From: Leptonema sp964619535
GTDB taxonomy: Bacteria; Spirochaetota; Leptospiria; Leptospirales; Leptonemataceae
DNA length: 64,000 nucleotides
Assembly: GCA_964619535.1 (NCBI GenBank)
Contig: CAZUEX010000002.1
Location: 1-64,000, forward strand
Direction: 5' to 3'
Shown: in pieces, positions 50,769-60,268 of the stretch
Numbering within the stretch: position 1 is the stretch's first letter
Layout: each line of letters opens with the position of its first letter
Position numbers and translations under genes: made by a program
The notes under the pieces: model-generated
Seen by the model: only the letters and a program-made list of their open reading frames with translations
The model's database searches: none
Told to the model about the DNA's origin: nothing

Positions 50769-51947
50769 ATGCGGCAAGAAAATCCCGTCCAGATTTTTTT
50801 TGAAGGAGACCGGTTTTACGATGCCCTGATCGGTGATTTACAGAAGGCTGAACGGTCTGTGATGATGGAGTTTTACATCTTCAATGGCGATCGAACGGGC
50901 AATGAGTTACTTTCTATATTAAAGCGGTTAGCCATTCAGCGTGGCGTTCAGGTACGCCTGATGGTGGATGGCATCGGCAGTCGAATGGATCTTCCTGCCA
51001 TTGAAGCTACACTGGCAGGCTCAGGCGTTGAACTGGTCGTCTACAAGCCTCTGACGGTCTTTTCCGTATTTCGTTCTGGAATGCACAGACGAAACCACCG
51101 GAAGCTGGTCTTGATCGATCGAAGGATCTGCTATATTGGCGGAATGAACATTATGGACGAAAACAGCCTTCGTCTGTTTGGCGAGGAGCGCTGGCGGGAT
51201 ACGATGTTACGGATTCAGAAAGATGTGCAGAATCGTTCCTTCTTTCGCTTCCTGTTTGCCGGGATGCTGCTTTTGTTTGAGTCGGTTCGTGCCGGTGTAT
51301 ATCCGCTATCAGTGCCGCATCTGATCAAGTTACGGGGGCATCGCCTGCGATCGATGGCCGCTCTTCGGATGAGGCTGATGCAGTGGCACAGGAGGCTGAG
51401 CCAGACCGAACCTTTACTCTACACGACGCTGTTTCGACGGGATCGGGCACGCTATCGCAAAGAGTATTTCGCCCATCTTCGTTCGGCAAAGCACCGCATC
51501 TTTCTAAGCTCCCCTTACTTTGTGGCCGACCATAAGCTGAGCCGGTTGCTGCGTATGAAGGCCCGCAAGGGTGTCGATGTTCGCATTCTTACTGCCGGTA
51601 CAACCGATGTCTGGTCGGCCAGGCAGGCAGGACGATCTACATATGGTGCACTGCTGCGGGCAGGGGTGCGCGTTTATGAGATGCAAGGAAGGGTCTTTCA
51701 TGCCAAGCAAAGCCTGATCGATGAAGCGGCCTTTATCGGTTCGGGCAACCTGGACTATCGCAGCTTTCTACACAATCAGGAGGTGATGGTTCGCTGTAAG
51801 AACCCTGACATTACAAAAGGGCTGCTCCTGCAGTGGGGACAGGATGTAAACGAGGCCAGAGAGATCCATCTGCCGGAATGGAGACGTCGTGGCTGGTGGC
51901 AGAAGGTCAGCGAGAAGCTCTGCTATGCGTTTCGGTATTACCTTTAG
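50769..51947 (+). CDS. Cardiolipin synthase-like phospholipase D family protein
   Basis: A 392-residue protein with two HKD motifs: HRKLVLID within the segment RRNHRKLVLIDRRICYIGG (first half) and HAKQSLIDEAAFIGSGNLDYRS (second half). The layout is that of cardiolipin synthase B-type (ClsB) enzymes, which condense phosphatidylglycerol with another phospholipid. There are no N-terminal membrane helices, but an internal hydrophobic stretch (FFRFLFAGMLLLFESVRAG) may associate with the membrane. The last 41 bases overlap the convergent phosphatase gene. Confidence 0.85.
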   Translation: MRQENPVQIFFEGDRFYDALIGDLQKAERSVMMEFYIFNGDRTGNELLSILKRLAIQRGVQVRLMVDGIGSRMDLPAIEATLAGSGVELVVYKPLTVFSVFRSGMHRRNHRKLVLIDRRICYIGGMNIMDENSLRLFGEERWRDTMLRIQKDVQNRSFFRFLFAGMLLLFESVRAGVYPLSVPHLIKLRGHRLRSMAALRMRLMQWHRRLSQTEPLLYTTLFRRDRARYRKEYFAHLRSAKHRIFLSSPYFVADHKLSRLLRMKARKGVDVRILTAGTTDVWSARQAGRSTYGALLRAGVRVYEMQGRVFHAKQSLIDEAAFIGSGNLDYRSFLHNQEVMVRCKNPDITKGLLLQWGQDVNEAREIHLPEWRRRGWWQKVSEKLCYAFRYYL

Positions 51948-52614
51948 CCTTTTTCCGAAGGGAAGGAGGTACATAGTACATGTGTTTTGCCTTCTGCTGT
52001 ATCAGTTTTTCTTCTTCGAGGATCCACGCAGACAGTGCCCTGCCATAAACACAGCCTGAATCCAGGCCCACCGTATTCCGACGGATGGTGAGGCCCCGCT
52101 GGGCCCAGTGGCCGTAAAATACGGGACGGTCTTCTTTGTAGAATTCGTACCAGGCAGGATTCGTGGGCGTTCTGATATCCCGCCCCGTGCCGTCCCATGT
52201 GCGGATGTTCAGCAGATATCGGCGATCCTCTTCTTTGGGCAGCGAGCCTGGCTTCAGGCCCGCATGGACACAGAGAAAGGACGGATCTTCGATCCACAGA
52301 GGGCGCTTCTCGATCCAGCGATGCAGATCATCGCCGAGTTCGTCTCGCAGGGCCGCATAATGTTCATTTCTCGGATATTCTCTCAGGTATTCATCCTCAT
52401 GGTTCCCCATAAGGGCTTCAAAACCGTTTTCGGCTACCCAGGCAACGACGCCGGCCGGATCGGGACCACGATTGATCAAATCGCCAAGCATGATGACACG
52501 ATCTTCCTCGGACAGACGCAGTCGTTTGACCAGGGCCTGTAATTCGTCGATACAGCCATGCACATCTCCGATAAATATCGTTCTCGGCCTTCTTTTTCGT
52601 AAGAATGCAAACAT
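51907..52614 (-). CDS. Serine/threonine-type metallophosphatase (PrpE/ApaH-like)
   Basis: A 235-residue calcineurin-fold phosphatase with FIGDVHGCIDELQALV, VIMLGDLINRGPDPAGVV, EALMGNHEDEYL and VFYGHWAQRGL, then TVGLDSGCVYGRALSAW. This is the bacterial PPP/diadenosine-tetraphosphatase type; PrpE, ApaH and Ser/Thr phosphatases cannot be separated by motif alone. No membrane segment. It ends in a basic tail and overlaps the convergent cardiolipin-synthase-like gene. It starts 58 bases after the hemF stop on the same strand. Confidence 0.85.
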   Translation of the reverse strand: MFAFLRKRRPRTIFIGDVHGCIDELQALVKRLRLSEEDRVIMLGDLINRGPDPAGVVAWVAENGFEALMGNHEDEYLREYPRNEHYAALRDELGDDLHRWIEKRPLWIEDPSFLCVHAGLKPGSLPKEEDRRYLLNIRTWDGTGRDIRTPTNPAWYEFYKEDRPVFYGHWAQRGLTIRRNTVGLDSGCVYGRALSAWILEEEKLIQQKAKHMYYVPPSLRKKAKGNTETHSRASR

Positions 52615-52672
52615 GTGTTATGCCCCTGCCAGGAGGTTGTCTGTTCATTAAACGACCTTTTTGCTGGAATGA

Positions 52673-53662
52673 TTACAAATTTTTTGCCGGGGGCAACCAG
52701 TCATGTGGCTTTCGTAGCACGGTATGTAGCTCTGCGATTCGATTTCGAAAGGCTTCAGGCAGGGAAGGGTCTGACTCCGGATTGTAGTTGTATTTCCAGT
52801 GTACGGGGGAGGGCAGGCTCATAAGGATTGATTCCACCCTCCCTCCTGTGCGAAGGCCGAACAGCGTGCCCCTGTCATGAATCAGATTGAATTCCACGTA
52901 GCGTCCACGACGGAAAAGCTGGAAATCACGCTCTGCCTCGGTAAAGGGCATATCGGCTCGCCTCTGTATAATCGGAACATACGAATCGAGGAAGGCCTTT
53001 CCCGCCTCTTTCATAAAAGAAAGCCATCTCTGTGGACTGTCTTCTTCGTAATCGTAGAAGATTCCTCCGATGCCACGGGCTTCCTGTCTGTGCGGCAGAA
53101 AGAAATAGCGGTCACAGGCCTCTTTCATCTCTGTATATGATGCAATGTCAGAAAAACGTTCACAGAGCTCATACCAGGTTCTGTGAAAATGCCGAGCATC
53201 TTCTTTATGAAGAATGTGGGGAGTAAGATCTGCACCACCTCCAAACCACATGCGGTCGATGCTACCCTGTTCGGTGATCCGCTTGATTACGCGAAAGTTA
53301 GCATGCACGGTAGGAGCATGTGGGTTCTTCGGATGCAAAACCAGGGAGATCCCTGCAGCGCGAAAGCGAAGGCTTTCTCCAGGCTGCGAGCGGGCCATAT
53401 CTTCGGGAAAACGACCGCTTACATCAGAAACGTTTACTCCGCCTTTTTCGAAAACACGCCCGCCTTCGATGATCCGGCTGCGGCCACCACCTCCCGTGAG
53501 GACGGTGGAGTTTGTTTCGCTGTGATCCCAGAGGTCTTCGCGAAAGATTGCACTGCGGCCTGCAGAGGTACTCTTTAACTCTATGTCTTCGAGGCAGGAG
53601 GTGATCTGCTCCTGCATCTCGTAGCAGGCTCGCACAGCTGATTCAAAGGTCTTGCGTTTCAT
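52673..53662 (-). CDS. hemF: Oxygen-dependent coproporphyrinogen III oxidase
   Basis: A 329-residue HemF, which converts coproporphyrinogen III to protoporphyrinogen IX with O2. Family stretches visible are GGGRSRIIEGGRVFEKGGVNVSDV, HPKNPHAPTVHANFRV, WFGGGADLTPH, ARGIGGIFYDY and YVEFNLIHDRGTLFGL, ending SLPSPVHWKYNYNPESDPSLPE. Full length. An aerobic lifestyle is implied, though HemN may also exist elsewhere. It lies downstream of the GGDEF-EAL gene with no clear shared function. Confidence 0.97.
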   Translation of the reverse strand: MKRKTFESAVRACYEMQEQITSCLEDIELKSTSAGRSAIFREDLWDHSETNSTVLTGGGGRSRIIEGGRVFEKGGVNVSDVSGRFPEDMARSQPGESLRFRAAGISLVLHPKNPHAPTVHANFRVIKRITEQGSIDRMWFGGGADLTPHILHKEDARHFHRTWYELCERFSDIASYTEMKEACDRYFFLPHRQEARGIGGIFYDYEEDSPQRWLSFMKEAGKAFLDSYVPIIQRRADMPFTEAERDFQLFRRGRYVEFNLIHDRGTLFGLRTGGRVESILMSLPSPVHWKYNYNPESDPSLPEAFRNRIAELHTVLRKPHDWLPPAKNL

Positions 53663-53759
53663 GATCCTTCCCCCGGTTACTGGGGGCCGAAGATCCTCTG
53701 CCTGTCTGGAATGTCAAATCGACTACACGGATGCAGTGGTGGAAGAAAAGCGTTGCCCC

Positions 53760-55688
53760 TTACCTTGCGATTTCTTCGGACATTCGATCGATGAGAAGAT
53801 CGGGCGGAGCCGGACGGCCAAGCAGGTAGCCCTGTGCCTCATCGCAGCCCAGGCCTTTGAGGATGGCAAGTTGATCGTCTGTTTCCACGCCTTCGGCCAG
53901 TACCTTCAGCTTCAGGCTGTGTCCCATCCAGATGATGGCCTCTACGATATTCTTCACGCCATCGTCGGTGGCCATGTCCTTTACAAAAGAGCGATCAATC
54001 TTGAGACGGTCAAAAGGCAGTCGACGAAGAACACTGAGCGAGGAGTAGCCAGTACCGAAATCGTCAATGGCAAACTGCAGCCCAAGACGGTGCAGCTCAT
54101 CCATGACCCGTTCCACAAAGCGTTCGTCATGAATGACCGTGCTTTCGGTGATCTCCAGCTCCAGCGCTTCCGGAGCAATGCCTGCAGAATCAAGAAAACG
54201 AAGGATGGCCTGCGTCAGGTGTGCATGCTTGAACTGAACGGCTGAGAGGTTTACGGCCAGCCTTGGAAAGAAGCCGGCTCTGTTCAGTCTTGCCAGATCC
54301 TTCAGTGCCTGATCCAGGACCCATTCACCAAGAAGCAGAATGAATTCTGTACTTTCTGCAATGGGAACAAAGACAGAGGGCGGGACTGCGCCGCGATGTG
54401 GATGGTTCCAGCGCATAAGGGCCTCCAGTCCGCAGATCTGGCCGGTTTGTAGATCGAACTGTGGCTGATAGACAAGCGAGAACTCCTCTCGTTTCAGGGC
54501 ACCAAAGAGGTCCCGTCTCAGATTCATGCGCTCAAGCATTTCGCCGGATTGTAGCTCTCCGTAGTCGCGAAAATGCACACCGCTTCTTCGAGCATCGTTC
54601 AGTGCCGTGGCAGCGCTTTTCATCACCTCTTCTGCAGACTGTCCGTCCCGTGGATAGTAGGCTACGCCAACGGTGGCGGAGATGCGAATCTCCTGATCGG
54701 CGATGATAATGGGAGACTCCATGTCAACGGTGATGCGCCGCAGCAGGGTGGTCAGTGCCTCATCCTCCGGTGAGGCACGTAAAACGATGGCAAACTCGTC
54801 TCCTCCTACCCTGGCCACGAGGTCGTATCCCTGGCCTGCTTCGTAAAGCCTTCTGGCCACCGTTCGCAGAACCTGGTCTCCGATCTTTTGACCGAGGCCT
54901 TCATTGATCTCGTGAAATTTACGTATGTCAAGGAACACCACAAGAAGAGGTGCTCCTGAGGTTTTCATGGTTCGATCGAGTATTGTGGTCAGTGTTCGTC
55001 GATTGGGCAGTCCTGTGAGCAGGTCATGTTCACTGAAATAACGTACGCGATGACTCTGTCGTTCTGCACGTCGACTCTGACGGTTTAGCGCGATCAGAAT
55101 AAGCACGACGGATAGGTGCATTGTGGCGAACTGCGAAAGCATGAAGCCAATGGGGGCAAACCATTCGACAGGACGCAGGAATGGATAATCAAATTTGTGT
55201 AATCCCCACAAAAAGAAACCGATGGCAGCGAGCCAGTAGCCCTGATCGGGTTCGCGTCGATGCTGCCTGTACATTACCAGGCCCGTCGCGGTGAGAGCGC
55301 TACCGGCAAACAGATAAAGAGGAAGAGTGAGCCAGAGAAAATCCTGGACCCAGTAAACGGCAATAACCGTCCAGGAAACGGATACAATTCCGATAATCGT
55401 TGGCGGCCAGAAGGGAAGACGCCTTCCCATCATGCGCCACGTACCGATGAAGATGATCAGGGCCGACAGAACATGCAACGACTCGGATAGAACATCGGAC
55501 AGATCTTCGTCAATATACAGGCGAAATATCAGGATCACATAGCGCAAAAAGAGCAGGGCAAAGCCGGCTGTCCACCAGCGAAGGGCCGGCGTAGAGTCGG
55601 GACGGACGGCCAGATAGGACATGGCCCCGGTCAGAACCAGGCTGCTCAGAGTCGCCCCTAACAGTGCTGTGGAAAGAGAAAATTCCAT
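53760..55688 (-). CDS. Membrane GGDEF-EAL cyclic-di-GMP protein
   Basis: A 642-residue protein. Six or seven N-terminal membrane helices (residues about 5-210, no extracellular sensor domain) precede a GGDEF domain with an intact RVGGDEFAIVLRA motif (about 285-300), then a full EAL domain with EALMRWNHP, ESTEFI, IDDFGTGYSSL, RLKIDRSFV and LAEGVETDDQLAIL. All key catalytic residues are retained in both domains, so either synthesis or breakdown of c-di-GMP is possible; which dominates cannot be told. It would modulate motility or surface attachment. It stands alone between the P450 and hemF genes on the same strand. Confidence 0.92.
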   Translation of the reverse strand: MEFSLSTALLGATLSSLVLTGAMSYLAVRPDSTPALRWWTAGFALLFLRYVILIFRLYIDEDLSDVLSESLHVLSALIIFIGTWRMMGRRLPFWPPTIIGIVSVSWTVIAVYWVQDFLWLTLPLYLFAGSALTATGLVMYRQHRREPDQGYWLAAIGFFLWGLHKFDYPFLRPVEWFAPIGFMLSQFATMHLSVVLILIALNRQSRRAERQSHRVRYFSEHDLLTGLPNRRTLTTILDRTMKTSGAPLLVVFLDIRKFHEINEGLGQKIGDQVLRTVARRLYEAGQGYDLVARVGGDEFAIVLRASPEDEALTTLLRRITVDMESPIIIADQEIRISATVGVAYYPRDGQSAEEVMKSAATALNDARRSGVHFRDYGELQSGEMLERMNLRRDLFGALKREEFSLVYQPQFDLQTGQICGLEALMRWNHPHRGAVPPSVFVPIAESTEFILLLGEWVLDQALKDLARLNRAGFFPRLAVNLSAVQFKHAHLTQAILRFLDSAGIAPEALELEITESTVIHDERFVERVMDELHRLGLQFAIDDFGTGYSSLSVLRRLPFDRLKIDRSFVKDMATDDGVKNIVEAIIWMGHSLKLKVLAEGVETDDQLAILKGLGCDEAQGYLLGRPAPPDLLIDRMSEEIAR

Positions 55689-55729
55689 GATAGACGGCTG
55701 ACTGAAGCAAAATTGCAGGCAATGTCAGG

Positions 55730-57094
55730 TCAAATGTTTTTCCGTCTTCTGATATGAACGGGCATACCTTGTCGCGGACGCAGGGTTACAAGTGGAGCCG
55801 GTTCAGGTTTCGCGATTATCTCAATATCAAAATGTGTCAGAAGGGTGGTAAGGATGACCATGGCTTCGTTGATGGCAAACTGATTGCCTATGCATATGCG
55901 TGGCCCTGCACCGAAAGGCAGATAGGCATAGCCATGACGCTTGCCCTTCATAAAAAAGCGTTCAGGACGAAACTGTGCCGGCTCCGACCAGAACCGTTCA
56001 TCCCGGTGGAGCGTAAAAATACATATAGCTATATTGGTTTTTTCGGGAATGGTGACGTCGCCCTCTGATGTTTTTATAGTATGCTTGTTTACAGCCCTTC
56101 GTTCGATTTCCCATGCAGGAGGAAAGAGCCGCAGGGATTCATCGAAAACGGCACGCAGAAAGGCTGCCTTTTCCGGTTGTTCGCTTACATCCTGACCATA
56201 CAGATCGGAAGCCTCTGAAGCCGCGCGAAAGAGCAGGGGACGATTTTGATCGAGAAGGTAAAAGGTCCATGTAATTGCATTGGCCGTTGTCTCATGTCCG
56301 GCAAGAAGCAGTGTCAGGGTTTCGTCGCGAACCTGTTTCAGGCTCATACTGTTGCCCTGTTCGTCCCTGCTCTGCAGCATCAGAGATAGAATGTCGTCAG
56401 CGGGATTCTTCAGCCGCTCTTCGATGAGCTCCTGTACGACGGAATCAAGGCTTTTCAAGGCCTGAAGCAGCCTTCGATGTGCCGGGAGGGGCAACCAGAT
56501 CGGAGGGGGGATGAGCTGCGTGATACGTTCCGTAATCTCAACCAGGGCGGTTTCAAGGCCCTGTTTTACCCTTTCTGTATAGCGAGACAGGTCGGCCTGG
56601 AAAAGACAGCGACCGACGATGGAGAACGTCAGGTCCATCATCTCTGAGTGTAGATCGGTCTGGATGACATCCGTATGGCTCAGCTGATTCTGCCAGCTCT
56701 GTGCCAGGGCCTCTGTTTCCTCGTACATGATGTCCTGATACGCCTTAAGCCTTTTTGCATGGAAGGCAGGCTGTAGCAGACGACGTTCTTTCTTCCAGGC
56801 ATCCCCTTCAGCTGTAAGAAGGCCCTGGCCTACCACCCGCTGTAATTCCCGGTACAGCGGACTCTTATGGTAGTTTTTGGCTCCCGAAACGAGGATCTGC
56901 TCAATCCATTCTGGCTCCTGAACAATGTACACATGCTCCTTGAAGATGTGAAAATGGCTGACGGGGCCATAGGTTTGCAGCATATATTGAAAGAAATCGA
57001 TGGGATTGCGTCGAATCATGGGAACCAGTTGCAGGGCCTGCAGGCGTGTTGGTCCGGGAGGTCTGTGGGTGGGCATGGCTTCATGCAATTCCAT
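55730..57094 (-). CDS. Cytochrome P450
   Basis: A 454-residue P450 monooxygenase. The I-helix motif is LLAGHETTANAITW, the K-helix ExxR is ESLR, followed by PERF, and the heme-binding loop FGAGPRICIGNQFA contains the axial Cys. It is a soluble bacterial-type enzyme without a membrane anchor. Its proline-rich N terminus, HRPPGPTRL, resembles the CYP102/CYP4-like fatty-acid hydroxylase branch, but the substrate is unknown and no ferredoxin gene is adjacent. It diverges from ribBA with 88 bases between them. Confidence 0.93.
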   Translation of the reverse strand: MELHEAMPTHRPPGPTRLQALQLVPMIRRNPIDFFQYMLQTYGPVSHFHIFKEHVYIVQEPEWIEQILVSGAKNYHKSPLYRELQRVVGQGLLTAEGDAWKKERRLLQPAFHAKRLKAYQDIMYEETEALAQSWQNQLSHTDVIQTDLHSEMMDLTFSIVGRCLFQADLSRYTERVKQGLETALVEITERITQLIPPPIWLPLPAHRRLLQALKSLDSVVQELIEERLKNPADDILSLMLQSRDEQGNSMSLKQVRDETLTLLLAGHETTANAITWTFYLLDQNRPLLFRAASEASDLYGQDVSEQPEKAAFLRAVFDESLRLFPPAWEIERRAVNKHTIKTSEGDVTIPEKTNIAICIFTLHRDERFWSEPAQFRPERFFMKGKRHGYAYLPFGAGPRICIGNQFAINEAMVILTTLLTHFDIEIIAKPEPAPLVTLRPRQGMPVHIRRRKNI

Positions 57095-57182
57095 CCCATC
57101 AGAAAATCATCCCTTTCTTTTTCTATTGTAGGCGAAGCCGGTCAAAAAAACCTGAATCTGCATTGCCGGAGAGGAGGTCGAT

Positions 57183-58409
57183 ATGCTTGAAGAAAACGGG
57201 ATTGCCAGAAAGGAGATTCGACCCATTGAAGAGGCCATCGAAGAGATCCGTCAGGGGAAGATGATCATCCTGGTCGATTCGGAGGACCGCGAGAATGAAG
57301 GGGATCTTGTTTTTGCTGCACAGTTTGCCACACAGGAAACGGTGAACTTCATGGCAACGCATGGTCGGGGACTGATCTGCGTGCCCATGGAAGCCTCTCG
57401 TATCCATGCCCTGGAGCTGGAACAGATGGTGCGGGAAAATCAGGAATCCCTGAAGACGGCCTTCACCGTTTCTGTCGATGCAGCCCATGGCATTACAACC
57501 GGCATCTCTGCTGCAGACCGGGCGCGAACGATTCAGATTCTTGCAGATCCATCTTCCCGGCCGGAAGATCTGGTACGACCGGGGCACATCTTTCCGTTGC
57601 AGGCCGTTCGCGGCGGCGTATTGCGTCGTGCAGGGCATACAGAGGCCTCTGTTGATCTGGCACGTCTGGCCGGTTTACGACCTGCTGCTGTGATCTGTGA
57701 GATCATGAACGATGATGGTACCATGGCCCGTCTACCCGAGCTTTTGAAGTTTGCTGAAAAGCATGATCTGAACGTCTATACCATCGAAGATCTGATCCGC
57801 TATCGAAATCGTAGCGATTCTCTGATCCGTCGCGAGGTGGAAACGCGTCTGCCCACGGACTATGGTGAGTTTCGCATGATTGCCTACACGACAACCATTG
57901 ATGACAAAACCCATGTTGCATTGATCAAGGGCGATGTAGCCGGTAAAGACGATGTTCCTGTTCGCGTGCACAGTGAATGTCTTACAGGCGACATCTTTCA
58001 TTCGCGGCGATGTGATTGTGGTGCACAGCTTGACTTTGCCATGCGGTATGTTGCCGAGCATGGTTATGGCGTGGTTCTTTATATGCGCCAGGAAGGACGC
58101 GGTATCGGACTGATCAATAAACTGCGTGCCTATCGCCTGCAGGATGAAGGGCTCGATACCGTAGAGGCCAACGAAAAGCTCGGGTTCAAGGCAGATTTGC
58201 GCGATTACGGTGTGGGAGCACAGATCCTGAGGGATCTTGGGCTTACAACCCTGAAGCTGATGACGAACAATCCGCGAAAGATCGTAGGTCTGGACGCATA
58301 CGGGCTTAAGGTAACGGGACGTATTCCCATTCAGATTGAGGCCGTTAGCGATAACGTTGCCTACCTTCGCACGAAGAAGGACCGCCTGGGCCATCTGCTC
58401 GATCTGTGA
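57183..58409 (+). CDS. ribBA: Bifunctional DHBP synthase / GTP cyclohydrolase II
   Basis: A 408-residue fused RibB-RibA, catalysing the two entry steps of riboflavin synthesis. The N-terminal domain (about 15-210) has LVDSEDRENEGDLVFAA, ATHGRGLICVP and GHTEASVDLARLAGL. The C-terminal cyclohydrolase II domain has RVHSECLTGDIFHSRRCDCG with the three zinc Cys, and YMRQEGRGIGLINKLRAY then DTVEANEKLGF. A strong ribosome site GGAGAGGAGG precedes the ATG. The short 88-base upstream region is too small for an FMN riboswitch, and none is seen. Confidence 0.97.
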   Translation: MLEENGIARKEIRPIEEAIEEIRQGKMIILVDSEDRENEGDLVFAAQFATQETVNFMATHGRGLICVPMEASRIHALELEQMVRENQESLKTAFTVSVDAAHGITTGISAADRARTIQILADPSSRPEDLVRPGHIFPLQAVRGGVLRRAGHTEASVDLARLAGLRPAAVICEIMNDDGTMARLPELLKFAEKHDLNVYTIEDLIRYRNRSDSLIRREVETRLPTDYGEFRMIAYTTTIDDKTHVALIKGDVAGKDDVPVRVHSECLTGDIFHSRRCDCGAQLDFAMRYVAEHGYGVVLYMRQEGRGIGLINKLRAYRLQDEGLDTVEANEKLGFKADLRDYGVGAQILRDLGLTTLKLMTNNPRKIVGLDAYGLKVTGRIPIQIEAVSDNVAYLRTKKDRLGHLLDL

Positions 58410-58421
58410 TAACGATTGAAA

Positions 58422-58832
58422 TCAGACCACCGGTCGCAGCTGCACCTCTATTCCGATAGTGCGGATCATATTCGCGACGGTTTCTGCCTCGGCGAGCGTT
58501 CCTTCGAAGACGATGGCCTCGCCGTTGTGATCGACGGCCAGGGCAATCTGGAAGGCCTCCATTTCTGAAATATGCAGCGCCTGCATGCAGATATGGATGA
58601 CCTCTTCGTAGGTGTTGTGGTCGTTGTCGATGATGACGACATGGAACCGGCTTGGTTCGGACGGTTGCTGTGCGCGGGGATTCTTTATGAAGGGATTCTG
58701 TCGCGAAACAATATGGCAGCCACAGACCGGAAACGGATGTCTGCCTGTAACCTTTTTCCAGGATGGCAGAAGAATATAATGTCGGAGTCTTTTTTCGACA
58801 GCTGGCTGCCGGCCGCTCTGGCGGGTAACCAA
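58422..58832 (-). CDS. clpS: ClpS-like adaptor protein; start unresolved
   Basis: The C-terminal 80 residues are a ClpS domain: SRFHVVIIDNDHNTYEEVIHIC, ALHISEMEAFQIALAVDHNGEAIVFEGTLAEAE. The acidic residue and His that bind N-degron termini in ClpS are in IIDND and VDHNG. It would deliver N-end-rule substrates to ClpAP/ClpCP. The start is a problem: no ATG or GTG is in frame close to the domain. TTG 58832 (136 residues) is given; ATT/GTT near 58711 or an ATG at 58931 that overlaps the divergent thioredoxin gene are the others. It ends 12 bases from the convergent ribBA. Confidence 0.7.
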   Translation of the reverse strand: MVTRQSGRQPAVEKRLRHYILLPSWKKVTGRHPFPVCGCHIVSRQNPFIKNPRAQQPSEPSRFHVVIIDNDHNTYEEVIHICMQALHISEMEAFQIALAVDHNGEAIVFEGTLAEAETVANMIRTIGIEVQLRPVV

Positions 58833-58917
58833 TGGCGGTTTCTGGCGCAGTTCTGACCTGTGTAGTTCTGCCGGTAGTCTATCATGAATCTTAAAGTCGG
58901 AGTCAGTAAAGGAACGT

Positions 58918-59442
58918 ATGTTACAGTACATTAAAGAAAACCTACCCACCGTGATCATCTTCTCTCTCCTTCTGGGCTGGCTGCTTTATCAGCGTATTCC
59001 CATGTATCAGGCATCAAGCAAGATGGAAGGGCGACCGGCGCCCGATTTTGCGTTGCAGGCACTGGATGGAAGCACCTACAGGCTTTCCGATCTAAAGGGC
59101 AAGGTGGTTGTTGTTAACTTTTGGGCCACCTGGTGTCTTCCCTGTAAAGTGGAGATTCCGATTCTGAAGTCTCTCTATTCCGAACTGGAAAAGGACGGTC
59201 TGCTCATACTGGGCCTGACACAGGAGCCGGTAGAGCAGGTGGCGCCCTTTGTAAAGGAAAACGAGATCAACTATCCCATCATCCTGGATGATCGTTCCGA
59301 AGCCGCCGATGCCTATGGTATCCGGGGCTACCCAACCGTCGTTGTCGTGGACAGGGAAGGCCGGATCCATAGCTTCACGACGGGGTTAAACCTGTTTATG
59401 AAGTGGCAGATTCGCCGCCTTGTAACAGGTCGCTGGATCTAA
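58918..59442 (+). CDS. TlpA-like membrane-anchored thioredoxin
   Basis: A 174-residue protein with an N-terminal membrane anchor (about 10-24, TVIIFSLLLGWLLY) and an AhpC/TSA-type thioredoxin fold facing outside: RPAPDFALQALDGSTYRLSDLKGK, the active site WCLPC in FWATWCLPCKVEIPI, and cis-Pro in RGYPTVVVVD. The family reduces periplasmic disulfides, often in cytochrome c maturation (ResA/TlpA). The Leu-Pro between the cysteines differs from the usual CEPC/CPPC. The ATG follows AAAGGAA. It converges on dapD. Confidence 0.9.
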   Translation: MLQYIKENLPTVIIFSLLLGWLLYQRIPMYQASSKMEGRPAPDFALQALDGSTYRLSDLKGKVVVVNFWATWCLPCKVEIPILKSLYSELEKDGLLILGLTQEPVEQVAPFVKENEINYPIILDDRSEAADAYGIRGYPTVVVVDREGRIHSFTTGLNLFMKWQIRRLVTGRWI

Positions 59443-59449
59443 TTCCGTA

Positions 59450-60268
59450 CTAAACCGGAACCTCGAACTCACGGAGGGCATCGTTCAGAGACGTTTTCTC
59501 GTCGGTGCTCTCTTTGCGCTTTCCGATGATGAGAGCGCATGGAGTTCCGTACTCACCTGCCGGATACTTCTTCATGCGTGTGCCTGGAATGACCACCGAG
59601 CCAGCAGGTACACGGCCTTTGCTTACCACCTCCGTTGGACCGGTGACGTCGATGATGGGCGTTGACGCTGTCAGTACGACGTTGGCTCCAAGAACCGCCC
59701 TTTCTTCGACGATAACGCCTTCAACCACAATGGCCCTGGAACCGAGAAAGGCTCCGTCTTCGATGATGACGGGACGACCCTGCGGGGGTTCGAGAACACC
59801 ACCGATACCGACTCCACCCGAAAGGTGTACGTTCTTTCCGATCTGTGCGCAGCTGCCCACCGTTGCCCAGGTGTCTACCATGGTGCCTGTAGAAACATAG
59901 GCGCCAATGTTGACGTAGGAAGGCATCAGGATCGCTCCCTTTTCGATAAAGGCACCATATCGGCATACGGCAGGAGGAACCACCCGCACTCCACGGCTGG
60001 CATGATCATTGCGGACCGGAATCTTATCGTAGTAGGACAGATCGCCCGAAGACATTACATTCATCTCGGTAATGCCAAAGTACAGCAGGATGGCCATTTT
60101 CACCCAGGAGTTGACCGTCCAGTCACCGACAGCCTTCTGCTCGGCAACACGGACGACTCCATTGTTGAGAAGCTCCATGGTTTCCAGAACGGCATCCCGG
60201 TATTCCTTTTTCTTCAATTGGTCGCGATCGTTAAAGGCAGATTCGATCAGCGGTTGCAGTTCATGCAT
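59450..60268 (-). CDS. dapD: Tetrahydrodipicolinate N-succinyltransferase
   Basis: A 272-residue left-handed beta-helix enzyme of the succinylase branch of lysine/diaminopimelate synthesis. N-terminal helical part (VNSWVKMAILLYFGI), then hexapeptide repeats containing YGAFIEKGAILMPSYVNIGAYV, MVDTWATVGSCAQIG and GVLEPPQGRPVIIEDGAFLG, with the terminal ALREFEVPV. Full length. It suggests a succinyl rather than the LL-aminotransferase route that many leptospires are thought to use, or both; other dap genes are not in the window. Confidence 0.96.
   Translation of the reverse strand: MHELQPLIESAFNDRDQLKKKEYRDAVLETMELLNNGVVRVAEQKAVGDWTVNSWVKMAILLYFGITEMNVMSSGDLSYYDKIPVRNDHASRGVRVVPPAVCRYGAFIEKGAILMPSYVNIGAYVSTGTMVDTWATVGSCAQIGKNVHLSGGVGIGGVLEPPQGRPVIIEDGAFLGSRAIVVEGVIVEERAVLGANVVLTASTPIIDVTGPTEVVSKGRVPAGSVVIPGTRMKKYPAGEYGTPCALIIGKRKESTDEKTSLNDALREFEVPV

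Noticed and set aside
57095..57182. FMN riboswitch before ribBA
   Set aside because: Only 88 bases are available and none of the conserved RFN segments is seen.
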